From contig MCFE01000209.1 in the NCBI GenBank assembly GCA_002104905.1, forward strand, positions 1 to 64,000: a stretch of 64,000 bases of DNA. The letters run 5' to 3'. Source of the DNA: Basidiobolus meristosporus CBS 931.73 (taxonomy: Eukaryota > Basidiobolomycota > Basidiobolomycetes > Basidiobolales > Basidiobolaceae). The notes under the pieces are model-generated. The model did not search any database, had not been told where the DNA came from, and worked only from the letters and a program-made list of their open reading frames with translations. The first letter of the stretch is position 1. Every line of letters starts with the position of its first letter. Below, one piece after another: positions 26,901-36,889 of this stretch. The position numbers and the translations under genes are program-made.

Positions 26901-29900
26901 GGCGTATCGGATTCTGTCTTGCAATTTGCCAATTACACCTTTGATGCATCCGTGATTGAGATATTCTGCACATTGGCTGCGGGTGCCTGTGTTGCAATTG
27001 CATCGAGCGAGAATCTTCTGTCTAATATTGAGTGGTGCATCAACACCATGAATGTAACCTCGCTGATGCTTACCCCAACTGTGGCTACCTTAATTGACCC
27101 AACCAAAGTGCCTTCCGTGAAGCGACTAGCGTTGGGCGGTGAGATGATGACAACGGCAGTCCGCGACTTATGGGCACCTTATGCCAAGCTGTATAATGCT
27201 TATGGGCCCACTGAGGCTGCGGTGGCTATTCTAGCCAACTGCAACATTACCGAGGACACACTTTGTAGCAATATCGGCAAACCAATTGGAAGCTGCAAGA
27301 TCGTGATCTTGGGTGCTGATCTACAGCCTGTGCCACTGGGCGTGGCTGGCGAACTGTGTGTTTCTGGACCTCAGCTCGCTCGTGGTTATCTCAACCAACC
27401 TGAGCTTACCGGAAAAGCATTCGTGACTAGTTGCTATGTACCCGGAACCCGGGTCTATCGCACTGGAGATCTGGCGCTTTTCAACGAGGATGGGACAGTC
27501 AAGATTGTTGGTAGAATGGACAATCAGATCAAGATCAACGGCTTGAGAATCGAACTGGATGAGATCGAGCATGCCCTTCACGATCACTCGAAAGTGGCAA
27601 GAGCATGCGTTCTGGCATTAACCACTGATCCAAACGCCAACCGTAAGTCGCTAGTGGCATTCTTGACATTTTACGATATGGAGGGCGCAACTTCCACCCC
27701 GGAGTTGCTGAAGGGCTCACAAGCTGCATCGGCCACTGTGTATGTAGAGGAACTAAAATCGGCTGTGGGTCAGCGGTTATCGTCATATATGGTTCCAAAT
27801 ATCTGGATATCGCTGAACACCATTCCAATCAACACCAGTGGAAAAGTAGATCGTCGCAAACTAGCTGATTTCTACGCATCTTTCAGTAGCGATGACATCT
27901 CCCAGATAATCAGGGGAGGCAAGGAGTGTGGCAATGAGGTGGACACTCTATCGAACGGTAGTACTGGAGAAAAGTGGAATGATTTGGACGATGCATTGCA
28001 ACCTCAAAATTCAATGCAACTCTTTATACAGGAAGTCTGGTCCAAGGTGCTGAAAATCCCCAAAAATAGTATCGGTATCAACCACACTTTCCGCTCTCTG
28101 GGTGGGGATTCCATTCTGGCCATCCATGTTTCCTCCGAATGCCGTAAACACAACATACAGATTTCAGTACACAGTATGCTTAAAAACCACACCATCATCC
28201 AGCTTGCCGAGAGTGCCAAAATGAAAGCATGCGATCTAACAGTGAAGAACTCATTGAGTCAGGGTGAGGTTCATCTTTCTGCCAATCAACATATGTTCTT
28301 GGAATTCGAGCAGGAGAACTTCAACCACTTCAATCAGAGCTGGCTATTCAGGTTGCGGAACCCGACAAACAAGGCAAACCTTCAACTGGCAGTTCAATAC
28401 CTGATACTCAATCATGATATTCTTCGTGGTCGATTCACCCGCACTAAGAACGAATGGAAACTACGAGTACTGTCGCCAAAGGAGATGTCATTCGAAGTCC
28501 ACCATATGCAGGTCCAATCGAAAGAAGAGCTGAAGGCCTCCATCTACCTTCTTCAGCGTGGCCTGGACTTAATATCCGGACCTTTGTTCCAATTCGCCCT
28601 ATATGATCTACCGGACGGCCAACAGCTGATCTTCATGGCCGTCCATCACTTTATCATTGATCTTATGTCATGGGGCCCTGTCTGGGAAGAGCTTGAACTT
28701 CTGCTTCGAGGTGAAACTCCTGTTGGCCAGTCGATATCGTACATGCACTGGAACAAAGTACTCTACGATTATGCCCAGACTTTGGAAATGAGTTCATGGC
28801 CTAAGCAACCCCAAACGCCACCTATTATCACCGATCCCGAACTGCTGTCTAAAAACACCTTTGAATCCACAAGTTCAGTCTCTTTCAGACTAAATTCCTA
28901 CTTCACGAAATTAGCCGATAGCTACTGCGGAACATCTACAAAGGTAGAAGTGATCGATCTGCTAGTGGCTTCCCTGGCATATTCCTATTGCTGTACCTTT
29001 GAGAGAGACTCTCTTTCTGTTACCCTAGAAACCCATGGACGCCAGTACAGGGATGAGGATGTGGACATCTCGAGGACTGTAGGATGGTTCACCAATTTGT
29101 ATCCAATTGTCATTCAATTGGGTGAAACCCAACGTATGGAAGACGCCATTCGTCAAGCCATCCGACAACACCATGAAATCCGTGGAAACGAGGTAAACTA
29201 CGGTCTTTTGAGGTATATGAACAAAAAAACCGCTCCATTCTTCGAAAAGGAGCCACCCCAAGTCGCCTTGGGATATATGCCAAATACTGCGACCCATGGC
29301 AACTCTAGCTCCTGCTTGCTTCCCATTCCATCCGATTCCGAATATAGTTTCGATCTGGGTGGTATTCCTTCCACTTGGAAACGTCATCAAGTCTTTAATT
29401 GTACCGCTCATTATGTGGGAGACCAGCTTGAGGCCAGTATCACCTACAGCGAAGCACTCCACTCCAAGTTTGAGGTGCAGTCCTGGATCGGTCTATGGGA
29501 AACTGAATTGATAGATGCTATCAAGGCCGTTTCGCAAGAAATAACTTCGCCATATGAACATCCCCAGCAGTACATTTTGCCATCTGAAAGTGGAATTCCT
29601 TCTCCTCCCCCGGAAGATAAATCTTTTCGAGAGGACATCAAGGGAAATGAGGATGATTGCTTGACATTGATCTCGAAGAGCAGTGGCCCGACAATGTTTA
29701 TTGTACACTGTGCCACTGGTGTGGGCAGCTATTTTGAGCTTCTGGGACAATATATGAATTGCACCCTATATTCCATCAGTGACCCCACTCTTGGAACCAA
29801 TGAATCATTTGATTCTGTTGAGATGATTGCTGCCAGATATCTGAAGGCGATTATTCGGGTGCAACCAGAAGGGCCCTACTACCTGCACGGATACTCCTTT

Positions 29901-30341
29901 GGCGGCTTGGTCGCCTTCGAGATTGTGCGTCAGCTTGAGTGGCAGGGGAAAGAGATCGCGAGATTGACCATTATTGACACGCTGGCACCGCAAGCTGGGC
30001 GGCAGGTATGGGCATCCCCTACTCAGGATTCTGCCCGCGACTACTTGGCGATGATCTCTGCTTCAGGTGAATGGGCATTGGACGAAGCAGCCTCCCAAAT
30101 GATGTTGGAGAAAATAGTGGAGAACACCCAACTGATGAGAAATTACGAACCTTCGGTCAAGCTGGCCACGGATATCGTGTTGGTGAAAGGGCTGGGTGCC
30201 AAGGATAGATTGGGCGAGCAGCAATTATGCTACGGCTGGTCGGAATACTCGAACAACGTGGTGGTTCACAGTGTAAAGGCTGAGCATCACGAGCTAATGT
30301 TTGAACCGCACGTGGCCACGATTGCCCAGTATCTCCAATAG
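5179..30341 (+). CDS. Hexamodular nonribosomal peptide synthetase
   Basis: This is a giant NRPS predicted to assemble a hexapeptide on six carrier domains and release it through a C-terminal thioesterase. My model is join(5179..5637, 5700..18113, 18180..22775, 22854..30341), which keeps one frame for about 8,318 residues. All three introns are phase 0 with GT-AG ends. The order is partial C, A1-T1-E1, C1-A2-T2, C2-A3-T3-E3, C3-A4-T4-E4, C4-A5-T5, C5-A6-T6-E6, TE. All six A domains keep TSGSTG.PKG, YGPTE and YR(T/S)GDL. All six T domains keep (L/I)GGDS. The E-domain and TE architecture is of bacterial type, which suggests an ancient transfer (inference). The ATG at 5179 is the first in its frame after a stop at 5113. 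The downstream exporter at 32343 supports a secreted product, whose identity I cannot state. Confidence 0.9.
5638..5699 (+). other. NRPS intron 1 (62 nt, phase 0)
   Basis: The donor is GTAATT, with a branch-like CTAATACTGAC and an acceptor AATAAG. Splicing joins codon AAG at 5635-5637 to CAA at 5700 and bridges two different frames (that of 5179 and that of 5586). The result is ...AFNFK/QFAICLEV, the expected continuation of a C domain. Confidence 0.8.
5946..9080 (+). other. NRPS module 1: A1-T1-E1
   Basis: A1 starts near HHLIEEQVKKTP and has FTSGSTGKPKG at about 6408-6440, FDASILD, NGYGPTE, YRTGDL and NTSGKTD. Aligning by eye to GrsA gives the specificity positions D-A-L-Q-Q-G-G-V-Y-K, which I cannot assign to a substrate. 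T1 carries HLGGDSIS near 7616. E1 carries HHYIIDLVSWR near 8176, EGHGRE near 8560, RTIGWFTSIYP near 8610 and FNYFGRF near 8800, all the hallmarks of an active epimerase. The module should load and epimerize residue 1 to D. Confidence 0.85.
9081..12350 (+). other. NRPS module 2: C1-A2-T2
   Basis: C1 has the canonical HHAINDGWS near 9582. It follows an E domain, so it should be a DCL-type condensation domain. A2 carries YTSGSTGTPKG near 10972, FDASVFE, NAYGPTE and YRSGDL. The A10 region reads TTSEKID instead of TSGKID. The specificity positions read D-A-F-M-L-G-A-V-M-K, close to published leucine codes (for example DAFMLGMVFK), so an aliphatic residue is likely. T2 has NIGGDSI near 12200. There is no E domain, so residue 2 should stay L. 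Confidence 0.8.
12351..16915 (+). other. NRPS module 3: C2-A3-T3-E3
   Basis: C2 has HHALYDGWS near 12858 and, following a non-epimerizing module, should be of LCL type. A3 carries YTSGSTGKPKG near 14230, FDPSVID, NAYGPTE and YRTGDL. The specificity positions read D-P-I-V-V-G-A-V-A-K; proline at 236 is uncommon and I do not assign a substrate. T3 has QLGGDSIS near 15460. E3 has HHLVVDLVSWR near 16008, EGHGREAW and RTVGWFTTLYP. From 13842 this module is almost identical to module 4. Confidence 0.85.
13842..17114 (+). repeat. Intragenic duplication, copy A (A3-T3-E3-start of C3)
   Basis: This ~3.27-kb segment matches 18480-21752 almost base for base at a constant offset of 4,638 bp, which I checked at both ends and in the middle. 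No indels were seen. Only scattered single substitutions separate the copies, except for a short island of divergence at about 16702-16742. The identity stops sharply after FEITG in the C3 domain. Confidence 0.95.
16916..21540 (+). other. NRPS module 4: C3-A4-T4-E4
   Basis: C3 follows E3 and has WHHAILDATSW near 17414, so the glycine of HHxxxDG is replaced by alanine. It is split by intron 2. A4 is nearly identical to A3 and has the same specificity positions (D-P-I-V-V-G-A-V-A-K), so residues 3 and 4 should be the same amino acid. T4 has QLGGDSIS near 20098. E4 has HHLVVDLVSWR near 20646 and EGHGREAW, so residue 4 should also be D. Confidence 0.85.
18114..18179 (+). other. NRPS intron 2 (66 nt, phase 0)
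   Basis: The donor is GTAAAT, with CTAATACC and CACTAACG as branch candidates and an acceptor CTGTAG. An earlier GCAG at about 18141-18144 would bring in a stop codon at once. Splicing yields ...GKEATE/YPLTLNVY, restoring the conserved C-domain strand. Confidence 0.9.
18480..21752 (+). repeat. Intragenic duplication, copy B (A4-T4-E4-start of C4)
   Basis: This is the partner of 13842-17114, offset 4,638 bp. The divergent island is at about 21340-21380 inside E4, where copy A encodes DISSISKEWI and copy B PSEVCVDRCR. Flanks on both sides remain near-identical, so the island is a local replacement and not a duplication boundary. Confidence 0.95.
21541..24920 (+). other. NRPS module 5: C4-A5-T5
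   Basis: C4 has WHHAILDATAW near 22051 (again Ala for Gly in HHxxxDG) and is split by intron 3. A5 carries FTSGSTGAPKG near 23551, FDASVFE, NGYGPTE and YRTGDL. Its A10 reads TTSQKTD, lacking the usual glycine. The specificity positions read D-A-F-M-M-I-G-V-L-K, related to A2 and perhaps aliphatic. T5 has SLGGDSI near 24776. There is no E domain. Domain order and sequence make it the counterpart of module 2. Confidence 0.8.
22776..22853 (+). other. NRPS intron 3 (78 nt, phase 0)
   Basis: The donor GTTGGT is weak. The branch ACTAACTC and acceptor TTTACAG are strong. It is the only donor nearby that keeps the frame into TAT at 22854. It contains in-frame stops, so it must be removed to join C4 (NERTE/YSLVLNIG). 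Confidence 0.85.
24921..29600 (+). other. NRPS module 6: C5-A6-T6-E6 (diverged E)
   Basis: C5 has HHALYDGWS near 25431 and resembles C2. A6 carries YTSGSTGMPKG near 26805, FDASVIE, NAYGPTE and YRTGDL, with specificity positions D-A-I-M-A-G-A-V-A-K (no assignment). T6 has SLGGDSI near 28099. E6 keeps HHFIID near 28644 and DISRTVGWFTNLYP but departs elsewhere: MSWG for VSWR, ETHGRQ for EGHGRE, and GYMPN where the others have FNY(L/F)GR. It may be weak or inactive, so the D configuration of residue 6 is uncertain. Confidence 0.8.
29601..30338 (+). other. NRPS: type-I thioesterase (release domain)
   Basis: This alpha/beta-hydrolase domain has GYSFGG (GxSxG nucleophile serine) near 29889, an aspartate in IIDTLAPQ near 29970 and a histidine in AEHHELMF near 30283. 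These make a plausible Ser-Asp-His triad. It follows E6 directly. Most ascomycete NRPSs end in a terminal condensation or reductase domain, so a TE end is of bacterial style. It would hydrolyse or cyclise the hexapeptidyl chain; the sequence does not tell which. Confidence 0.85.
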
Positions 30342-30394
30342 GAGTTGTCCACTCGTATATTTCCCGATACTTTCATGTTATCTCAATCGGCATA

Positions 30395-30400
30395 AATAAA
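30395..30400 (+). terminator. Candidate poly(A) signal of the NRPS
   Basis: An AATAAA hexamer lies about 54 nt past the NRPS stop codon, in AT-rich sequence. Confidence 0.5.
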
Positions 30401-32342
30401 AGGAATTCTTAACAATAGATCATGAAAAACCCCCATTCGCTTTCACTAGTGGTGCCTGTTCCGGAGTCACCACATAATTGGACTCGGCGACATTGATGCT
30501 ACCTGGCCAAGATGGTCAGTATTGCGTTCTCGATGAGTTTCGGTGAGTTACAATACTGGAATAGGGGTCAAGACCACGGTTTTCTTTCACCCTAGCAAGT
30601 GTATTAGCTGCTGAGCCTCTAGTACTTACACCCCACTACCAATGCTCTATGTCACAGCGTGGTAATTGCAGCCAGTTTAGAAGCGATTGGTGAAGTATCC
30701 CTGAATTGTGTACCATAATGACAACTATAGCATTTTTAGAAAATTCCTGCTTATCGCATTAAATTTAACACCTGATGTTTTCATGAATCTGGCTAATGAG
30801 CATGTTGGTCTTACCTGTACAACTTGATCGGCCATTTCATCCCCACGTGATTAACTCTGTGCAATCAAATTATATCCAATCACCCGACAATGGTGATAAG
30901 CAGCAATTCAATGGAACCATTCAAGTATGATAGGTCTCTGGTTTGCTAATTGGAAGAATATTGAGCGTGGATTTGGAGATAGAATATGTGCTCTTTACCA
31001 ACTCAATAAACCAACGAGAATCATATAAATCTTCTAGTTCACCAAATTATTTCCAATCCAAAGAATAGGGTCCTGCTGTCGATGAGACCAAGTTCAGCCA
31101 GAGTTTCGTATCACAGGGCCGATGTCCACAGTACATTGAACAGCAACGTCTCCCGCATCAACCTTTCTGACAATTCAATGTCATGCGACTGCATGGTAAA
31201 GCCCAAGGGTGACATCCGCTCCTGTGAAACGTGGTGAAGGAGAACCATGGTGGTTGAAAGCGGGAAGCACGCAATCGAATAGTGATGACGGCAAGATTAT
31301 CGGATTGAGAAAAGGGCATCAACCGGCTTTGGTTCAGCACTTTTCAGAAGATGCGAAAGGGATTTATCGCGGACAGCCCATGCGGCAGCCATTTCATGAA
31401 GAAAGCCACCTGATTGTAGGTATTGGGCACATTCGATGGCTGATATGGTGCTACATACGATCATGAAGGAGCAAAGTTGTCTTTTTGTTGGCGCATAATG
31501 AGGGTGCACTCCTCTATCTTGATACTCGCCCTAGCAATCACTCTGGTCTGTTCATTTTCATGCAGCGATCACTCACATGCATGTAACGATCGCTCTAACG
31601 ATGCTTTGCCACAAGTAGGTATTAGTAGTCAACTCCTAAGAGTAGGAGCAATGCATCGCGTACACATGCGATTTGATACCGATTCATTAATAAGATGGTT
31701 ACATCAAAATCTTATTCGTGAGACTGCACTAAATGCCGTAGAATAACTTAAAGGGCACTGGGTTAGCTGTGGCATAGACTAAAGGGTACTATGTATTAAA
31801 ATGAATCGGCTTTAGCTCAATGCTAGTGATATGCATCTTATCAAATAAGTTTGTACAATGGAGAGACCTAATAAGGAACAAGAGTAAAAGCCGAGTGAAG
31901 GATATGGCAGATACTGAATAAGTACTAGAGGATGCTGAAAATAAAAACAAGTGCATCAGATATTTACGTGCTCACCACACTGGCCAAGAGGAGTGGTATC
32001 AAGTTTTCCCGTTACCCCAAATCGATACCTTACACTTGGCCTGAAGCCTAGAACCACCCTAGTGGATATGCGTCATGTGGATTCGCAACGCATCACTGCC
32101 GTCTCGCATGTATATTCATTGATGATGCACACATCAGTGAGGTAAGGGATCGACACAGCTGTGAAGATCCGAAAACTACTTGCTTGTAGACACTGAACAC
32201 AACAAGACATAAATGTCAGCCAAATCCCCATCATGTCTGTATATTCTCCCAATTGTGCAGTAGCAACTCCACCAACTGACCTTCTAGTCGGTCGGCCTTC
32301 TTGAATTTTTCCAATTGTCAATCCACCACGAAACTGCCAAGG
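30401..32342. other. Intergenic between NRPS and exporter
   Basis: I see no conserved gene in this 1.9 kb. A weak plus-strand frame lies at 31498-31746 and is listed separately. The remainder is AT-rich and must include the promoter of the exporter gene. Confidence 0.5.
31498..31746 (+). CDS. Possible small secreted protein (weak)
   Basis: From the ATG at 31498 an 82-residue frame starts with a hydrophobic stretch (SSILILALAITLVCSFSC) followed by a cysteine- and histidine-containing polar part. That could be a signal peptide with a short mature peptide. There is no family match I recognise, no clear promoter, and the length is within chance for this AT-rich region. It may be spurious. Confidence 0.2.
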   Translation: MRVHSSILILALAITLVCSFSCSDHSHACNDRSNDALPQVGISSQLLRVGAMHRVHMRFDTDSLIRWLHQNLIRETALNAVE

Positions 32343-34151
32343 ATGGCCGAAACTACTGCTCCCACAATCTCAGTCAAGGGCAACGCTTCTGAAACCAATG
32401 TAGAACCCCCGGCAACCCCTTGGTACCAGAGGTTAAGCCACACAAGAGGTCTACTCCTCTTCCTGATCTGTTTGGCGCCGATGTTGGATATTATCAATGT
32501 TGCCTCCGTCACTATAGCTCTTCCCTCCATTCTTCGTGATGTCCATTACGAATCGAATCAATTGCAATGGTAGTGCGATGCAAAGAATTCATCATAGCGC
32601 TTGTATTTCTGACTCATTGGCTGTGTAGGGTTGTAAGCAGTTATGCATTGACATATTCTGCCTTTCTCTTAGTCGGTGGACGCATGGTAAGTCCTTGCAT
32701 AATGAGCAAGGAGTATACCTTATTCTGACTGCTATCATCGCATAGGGGGACCTATTTGGCCATCGTCGAATTTTTCTGATCGGCACGGGTTGGTTCTCAG
32801 CATGGTCCTTGGTATGCGGGTTCGCACGCAACCCCATCTTCATGTCTGTGGCAAGGGGCTTACAAGGCGCCGGGGCCGGTCTTACACTGTAAGTTTTGGT
32901 GATCTGGTACTTAAGCTATAGATGACTAACCACCAATATTGTTTGATCAGCCCCTCTTCATTAGCCCTCCTAACCACCTCGTATCCTCCTGGCCCCGAGC
33001 GCACACTAGCCCTCTCCATCTTTGGCGGGGCAAGCTGCATCGGACAGACAGTTGGAGTTCTCCTGGGAGGCATCTTTGACGCGACTATCGGGTGGTACTG
33101 GACCTTTTTCGCTACAGCCATCATCTCAACGGTCCTCTGCATTGCCGGCATCGTTGTGATCCCCAAAGTGAGCAACAGCCCCTCAGTGGTAGACCGCCGT
33201 GTCGACTACCTTGGTGTTGGTCTCTTCACGTTAGGCATCATCGCCATCATCTACTATCTCTCCGAGTCTATAACAGCAGGTTGGGGCTCGGTCAAGGTGC
33301 TGATCCCCTTCCTGGTTGGCCTTGCGTTCTTGATCGGATTTGTCTTTTGGGAAAGGCGTATTGAGTACCCGGTCATGCCTTTCCGTATTTGGCGCTCCCG
33401 CCGCTTCTTTTCCAGCGTTGTTGTCATGTTCTGCGTCTCGGCTGCGTACAACATCACGATCTTTTACACGTCTTTAACCTTTCAGAATGTGCTTCTCTAC
33501 TCGCCTTTGATCACTGCATGCTGTTACATCGTTCATGGCGTTGGACTGGTCATTGGGCTCTACACGCTTACCAGGCTGTTCTTGTTCATGAGGTCCAAGT
33601 TGATCACCTTGATCGGATGGTGCTTTATCATCACTTCATCCATCGTGTTTGCGCTTATCGTCCCTGGTTCGACCTATTGGCAATACGCATTCCCTGCTCT
33701 GATTGTCAACTGTATCGGACTTGCGCTTACTTGGATGTGTTGTCAAGTCAACGCAGTTGCTGACGCCAACGATGAGGACCAGGGTGTCGTAGGTGCTGTC
33801 TTTAATGTTTCAGTCCAGGTCGGGGGGCCTGTTGGGCTGTCCGTAGGAACGATAATATCCCATGTGTATGAAGGTGTTGGCAGTACGCCCGAGGCTCTAA
33901 TGAGCGGCTACAGGGCAGCATTATACACCATTGGTGTTTTTGGTGGGGTTGGCTTCTTGCTGACGGTGGTCTTGGCTTCAAACAACGACCCCAACGAATT
34001 CTCCGGCCTACCCCCCAAGATAGACGAGGATGTGGAGAAGAACGAGCCTGTCACCAACAGTAGCAACCTTTCCGTCTTGGGTGGTGAGCAGGCTGAGGTT
34101 GGCGAGGAGAAATTCATCAAGGCGCAGGAGATTGAAGCAAGGACTCATTGA
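32343..34151 (+). CDS. MFS drug/peptide exporter, DHA2 (14-TM) type
   Basis: This is a predicted plasma-membrane proton antiporter. My model is join(32343..32569, 32629..32686, 32746..32888, 32951..34151), 542 residues, all introns GT-AG and 59-62 nt. The joined N-terminal half reads LDIINVASVTIALPSI (TM1), then WVVSSYALTYSAFLLVGGRMGDLFGHRR with the loop 2-3 motif GDLFGHRR at exon joints, then GAGAGLTLPSS (motif C region). Length and layout fit the 14-TM DHA2 class of toxin/multidrug exporters. It lies 2.0 kb downstream of the NRPS on the same strand, so export of the peptide or self-protection is the likely role (inference). The start at 32343 has the context AAGGATGGC. The C-terminal ~45 residues are polar and cytoplasmic. 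Confidence 0.88.
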
Positions 34152-34212
34152 TATTAAGCTTGTTTGTAGTAGATTACTTTATTATTAAGCGAACCCCAGA
34201 TTAATACTTCCG

Positions 34213-34218
34213 AATAAA
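34213..34218 (+). terminator. Candidate poly(A) signal of the exporter
   Basis: AATAAA lies about 62 nt after the exporter stop codon. Confidence 0.4.
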
Positions 34219-36889
34219 TGCTGGAGAAGCTTCGATTTGAATAATGCATGCATTGTGCAGGACCTGCTGAGGATTGTATTCGGCATGAGAAATAAGGAGC
34301 CCACGGGGGTCAGGCCAACAAAAAACCAGCAAGTGTAAATATGTGCTATGCAAGGAAATGGAGGGATGCGTGCAGCGCTTGGGGCCTTGGCAATTCATGG
34401 CGTGTTTCCTCAATTCCAATGATCTGCTAAAGGATCCCCTCGGTCCATACTACTACCAATGCCATCGGAAATTCCGATCAGTATGAGTATTACGCATCAG
34501 CATTTTAATTGCATTCTAGCTCTCTGGCCGCTCGTGCAAGTCTGTTTGCAATGGTTCTCAACGGATGGATGAGTTGGCAATCTACTTCCCCGCTCCATTT
34601 CATGAGTGTTATCGAGCATATTATCTACCAAGTAAACGGCAATTATATCTCTTCTAAATGCATCAGCAACTGTTCATTTGTCATGACATGCCCTTATTGA
34701 GGTATCAAATCCATGTATCTTATTAAATCGATTGTATTCCCAGCGAGATCTGTATAGTAATTCTGGTTCTTGCTACTCACCTCAGAACTTCAATGAAAAG
34801 GTATATATGTAATCAACCAGTACTCTGGCTGTGTCTCCCAACAAAGTACAGCTCAGCTGGCTCTGTTGAATTAAAGGGAATATTTTGATCCCTAATTAGC
34901 CAGAGTGTTGCTTTTTCATCGGGTCAGTTGTAAGTTTGGCTGATAAAGAACTAGTCCTTGAACGTTTGCCTCAAGACACAATGTCAGCCATGTTGAAAGC
35001 GGCTACTTGTAATAGAGGAGCAACTTGCCGGCAGCAACGTCATCCAGTTCAATGCTACGAGATCAGTTTTATAGCCCTTGGACATTGCAGTTAGTTGGCA
35101 CAGCTTGCACTCAAATTGGACCACAGAGATTAATGTTGATGTCAAGTGTATCATTTTGGGTATGCCATTCGGCTTTTCAAGGGTGTCTAATAGCTAATAG
35201 ACTCTAGGGTGCTCTTACATTGTGAAGTAGTGTACCTGATGCTATTGTAGCTGATTAGCTGTATGGATTTCCACACGTATCTAGTGCGGCAATCATCAGT
35301 CGGCGGTGGAGTGACAGCCTTGCAACTGTAGTAACCAAAGCTTTATAGAATGACATGCCCCTTGGCATCGAAGCTACTTATATTATTACGGCCAGTTGTA
35401 GCCATCCAGCCATTGCAACCATCCATTGAAGCTCAATTGATGGCATTATGGAGGGAATCAATACTAGCATGTCATCTATCAGTGATTTTGATGGACAACT
35501 CTGATTAAACTTACTGCTTCTTGAATACGAGGATTTAGGGCCATATTTACGTAGGCAATATATGATATAATAAAAGGCGTAATATTTGCTAATCCTGGGT
35601 AAAGTATGAAGCCTAGCTACTGGCTTTCTGAGAAGTAAAGAGTATTATAAAGTTTATGGATGGATTTGAATTGGAATACCATGGCAAGACTCCATTGCCA
35701 AGCTATGAACATTGTCAGAAAGCTCAAACCCTAGTTTGAAGTTTCTGATAGGGGCCATCGAGGGGGTTGGTATGGGTTTATTCATTGGCTTCCCACAGCC
35801 ACGTGGTACAATTTCAAGGTTCAGAACTCTCAGAGGGCAATTTTTGTTATAGTTGTTACATAATTGGTAATGGAGCAAACAACACTCAGCAAAGCTACCG
35901 CGAATGGAAAGATAAAATGATCTCGATACATAGATGCACATTGTTAGAACAGAGCAGTTCTATTTCTACTCATTTACTGAATGAAGTTTACTTGAGTACT
36001 CTGCGTCTAATCAACTATATGTTAGCAAATTTAAAGCCTGTGAAGATTAGCATTAAGCTATTTTTGGACTAGGTTGAGTTTACCTCCATTAGAGTGCCTA
36101 CCGGTGTTTTGTATTGATTTTTTAGCAGTCTTCGAATAGAGCCTGATTCGATCCAATCAAGGACGATACTGATTCTACTTTTGGAATAACGTGTTTAGCT
36201 GCCCTTACTGAAAAGAATTCGGGATTCATCGAATGGTATATGAGGATTATGTAACTACTAGTGCGCGTAGCATTTTGGTGGCTCTTTGAGGTATCGGTCA
36301 GCAGTCCAAGCTGTATGAGTAAATGCACCAATTGTTGGTGCTTATGTTTGCTTTGATGCTTTGTTGATTGATAGAAAATGGTATGAAACCTCGATGGATG
36401 GAATTAGTCCCCTAAGCACACCCCGTTTCAATTTCCCTTCATCAGCATGGTTGGGTGGGATGTCGACACCCAACACCACCCATTCCGATTGACTACACCT
36501 GCTGGTAATTGTCTTTCCCTCATCAGGCATAGCTCACAGTAGACGCGGATGGAAAGTTTAGGTAGTGCTCCGATTGCATGATTTGGTAACAGCAGATTTG
36601 GCTGCTTCTCAGACACTACTAGCGGATATGACTTGTTACTGATAGATGCTAACGGCGAGAGCTGCTGGCCATCCGCTGGCCAAGAATTGTCTATAAATGT
36701 AAATAAAATTCATGTGGCTTGACTTGCCCGAAGTCTATGGGGCGCTGCGTCGAGTTCACAGCAGCCTTATTGCCAAGAACCATGGTATATCCGGGAGCAT
36801 ACTTTCATGAAGCGGAGCCTCGCTCATTTACTCCGTCAAGTGTTCGTTATAAATGGACGTGGGGAATGCAAGGTATAGCTGTATTCACA
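34219..36889. other. Gene-poor intergenic region
   Basis: I find no supportable gene in these 2.7 kb. Open frames are short, lie on both strands and show no recognisable domain. Sequence is AT-rich with imperfect local repetition but no clear transposon ends. Confidence 0.5.

Noticed and set aside
35654-36072. Frames on both strands at 35654-35941 and 35767-36072
   Set aside because: They overlap on opposite strands, are AT-rich, and have no recognisable domain.
36342-36616. Overlapping minus-strand frames in the gene-poor region
   Set aside because: They are short and overlapping, with no recognisable domain, promoter or splice structure.
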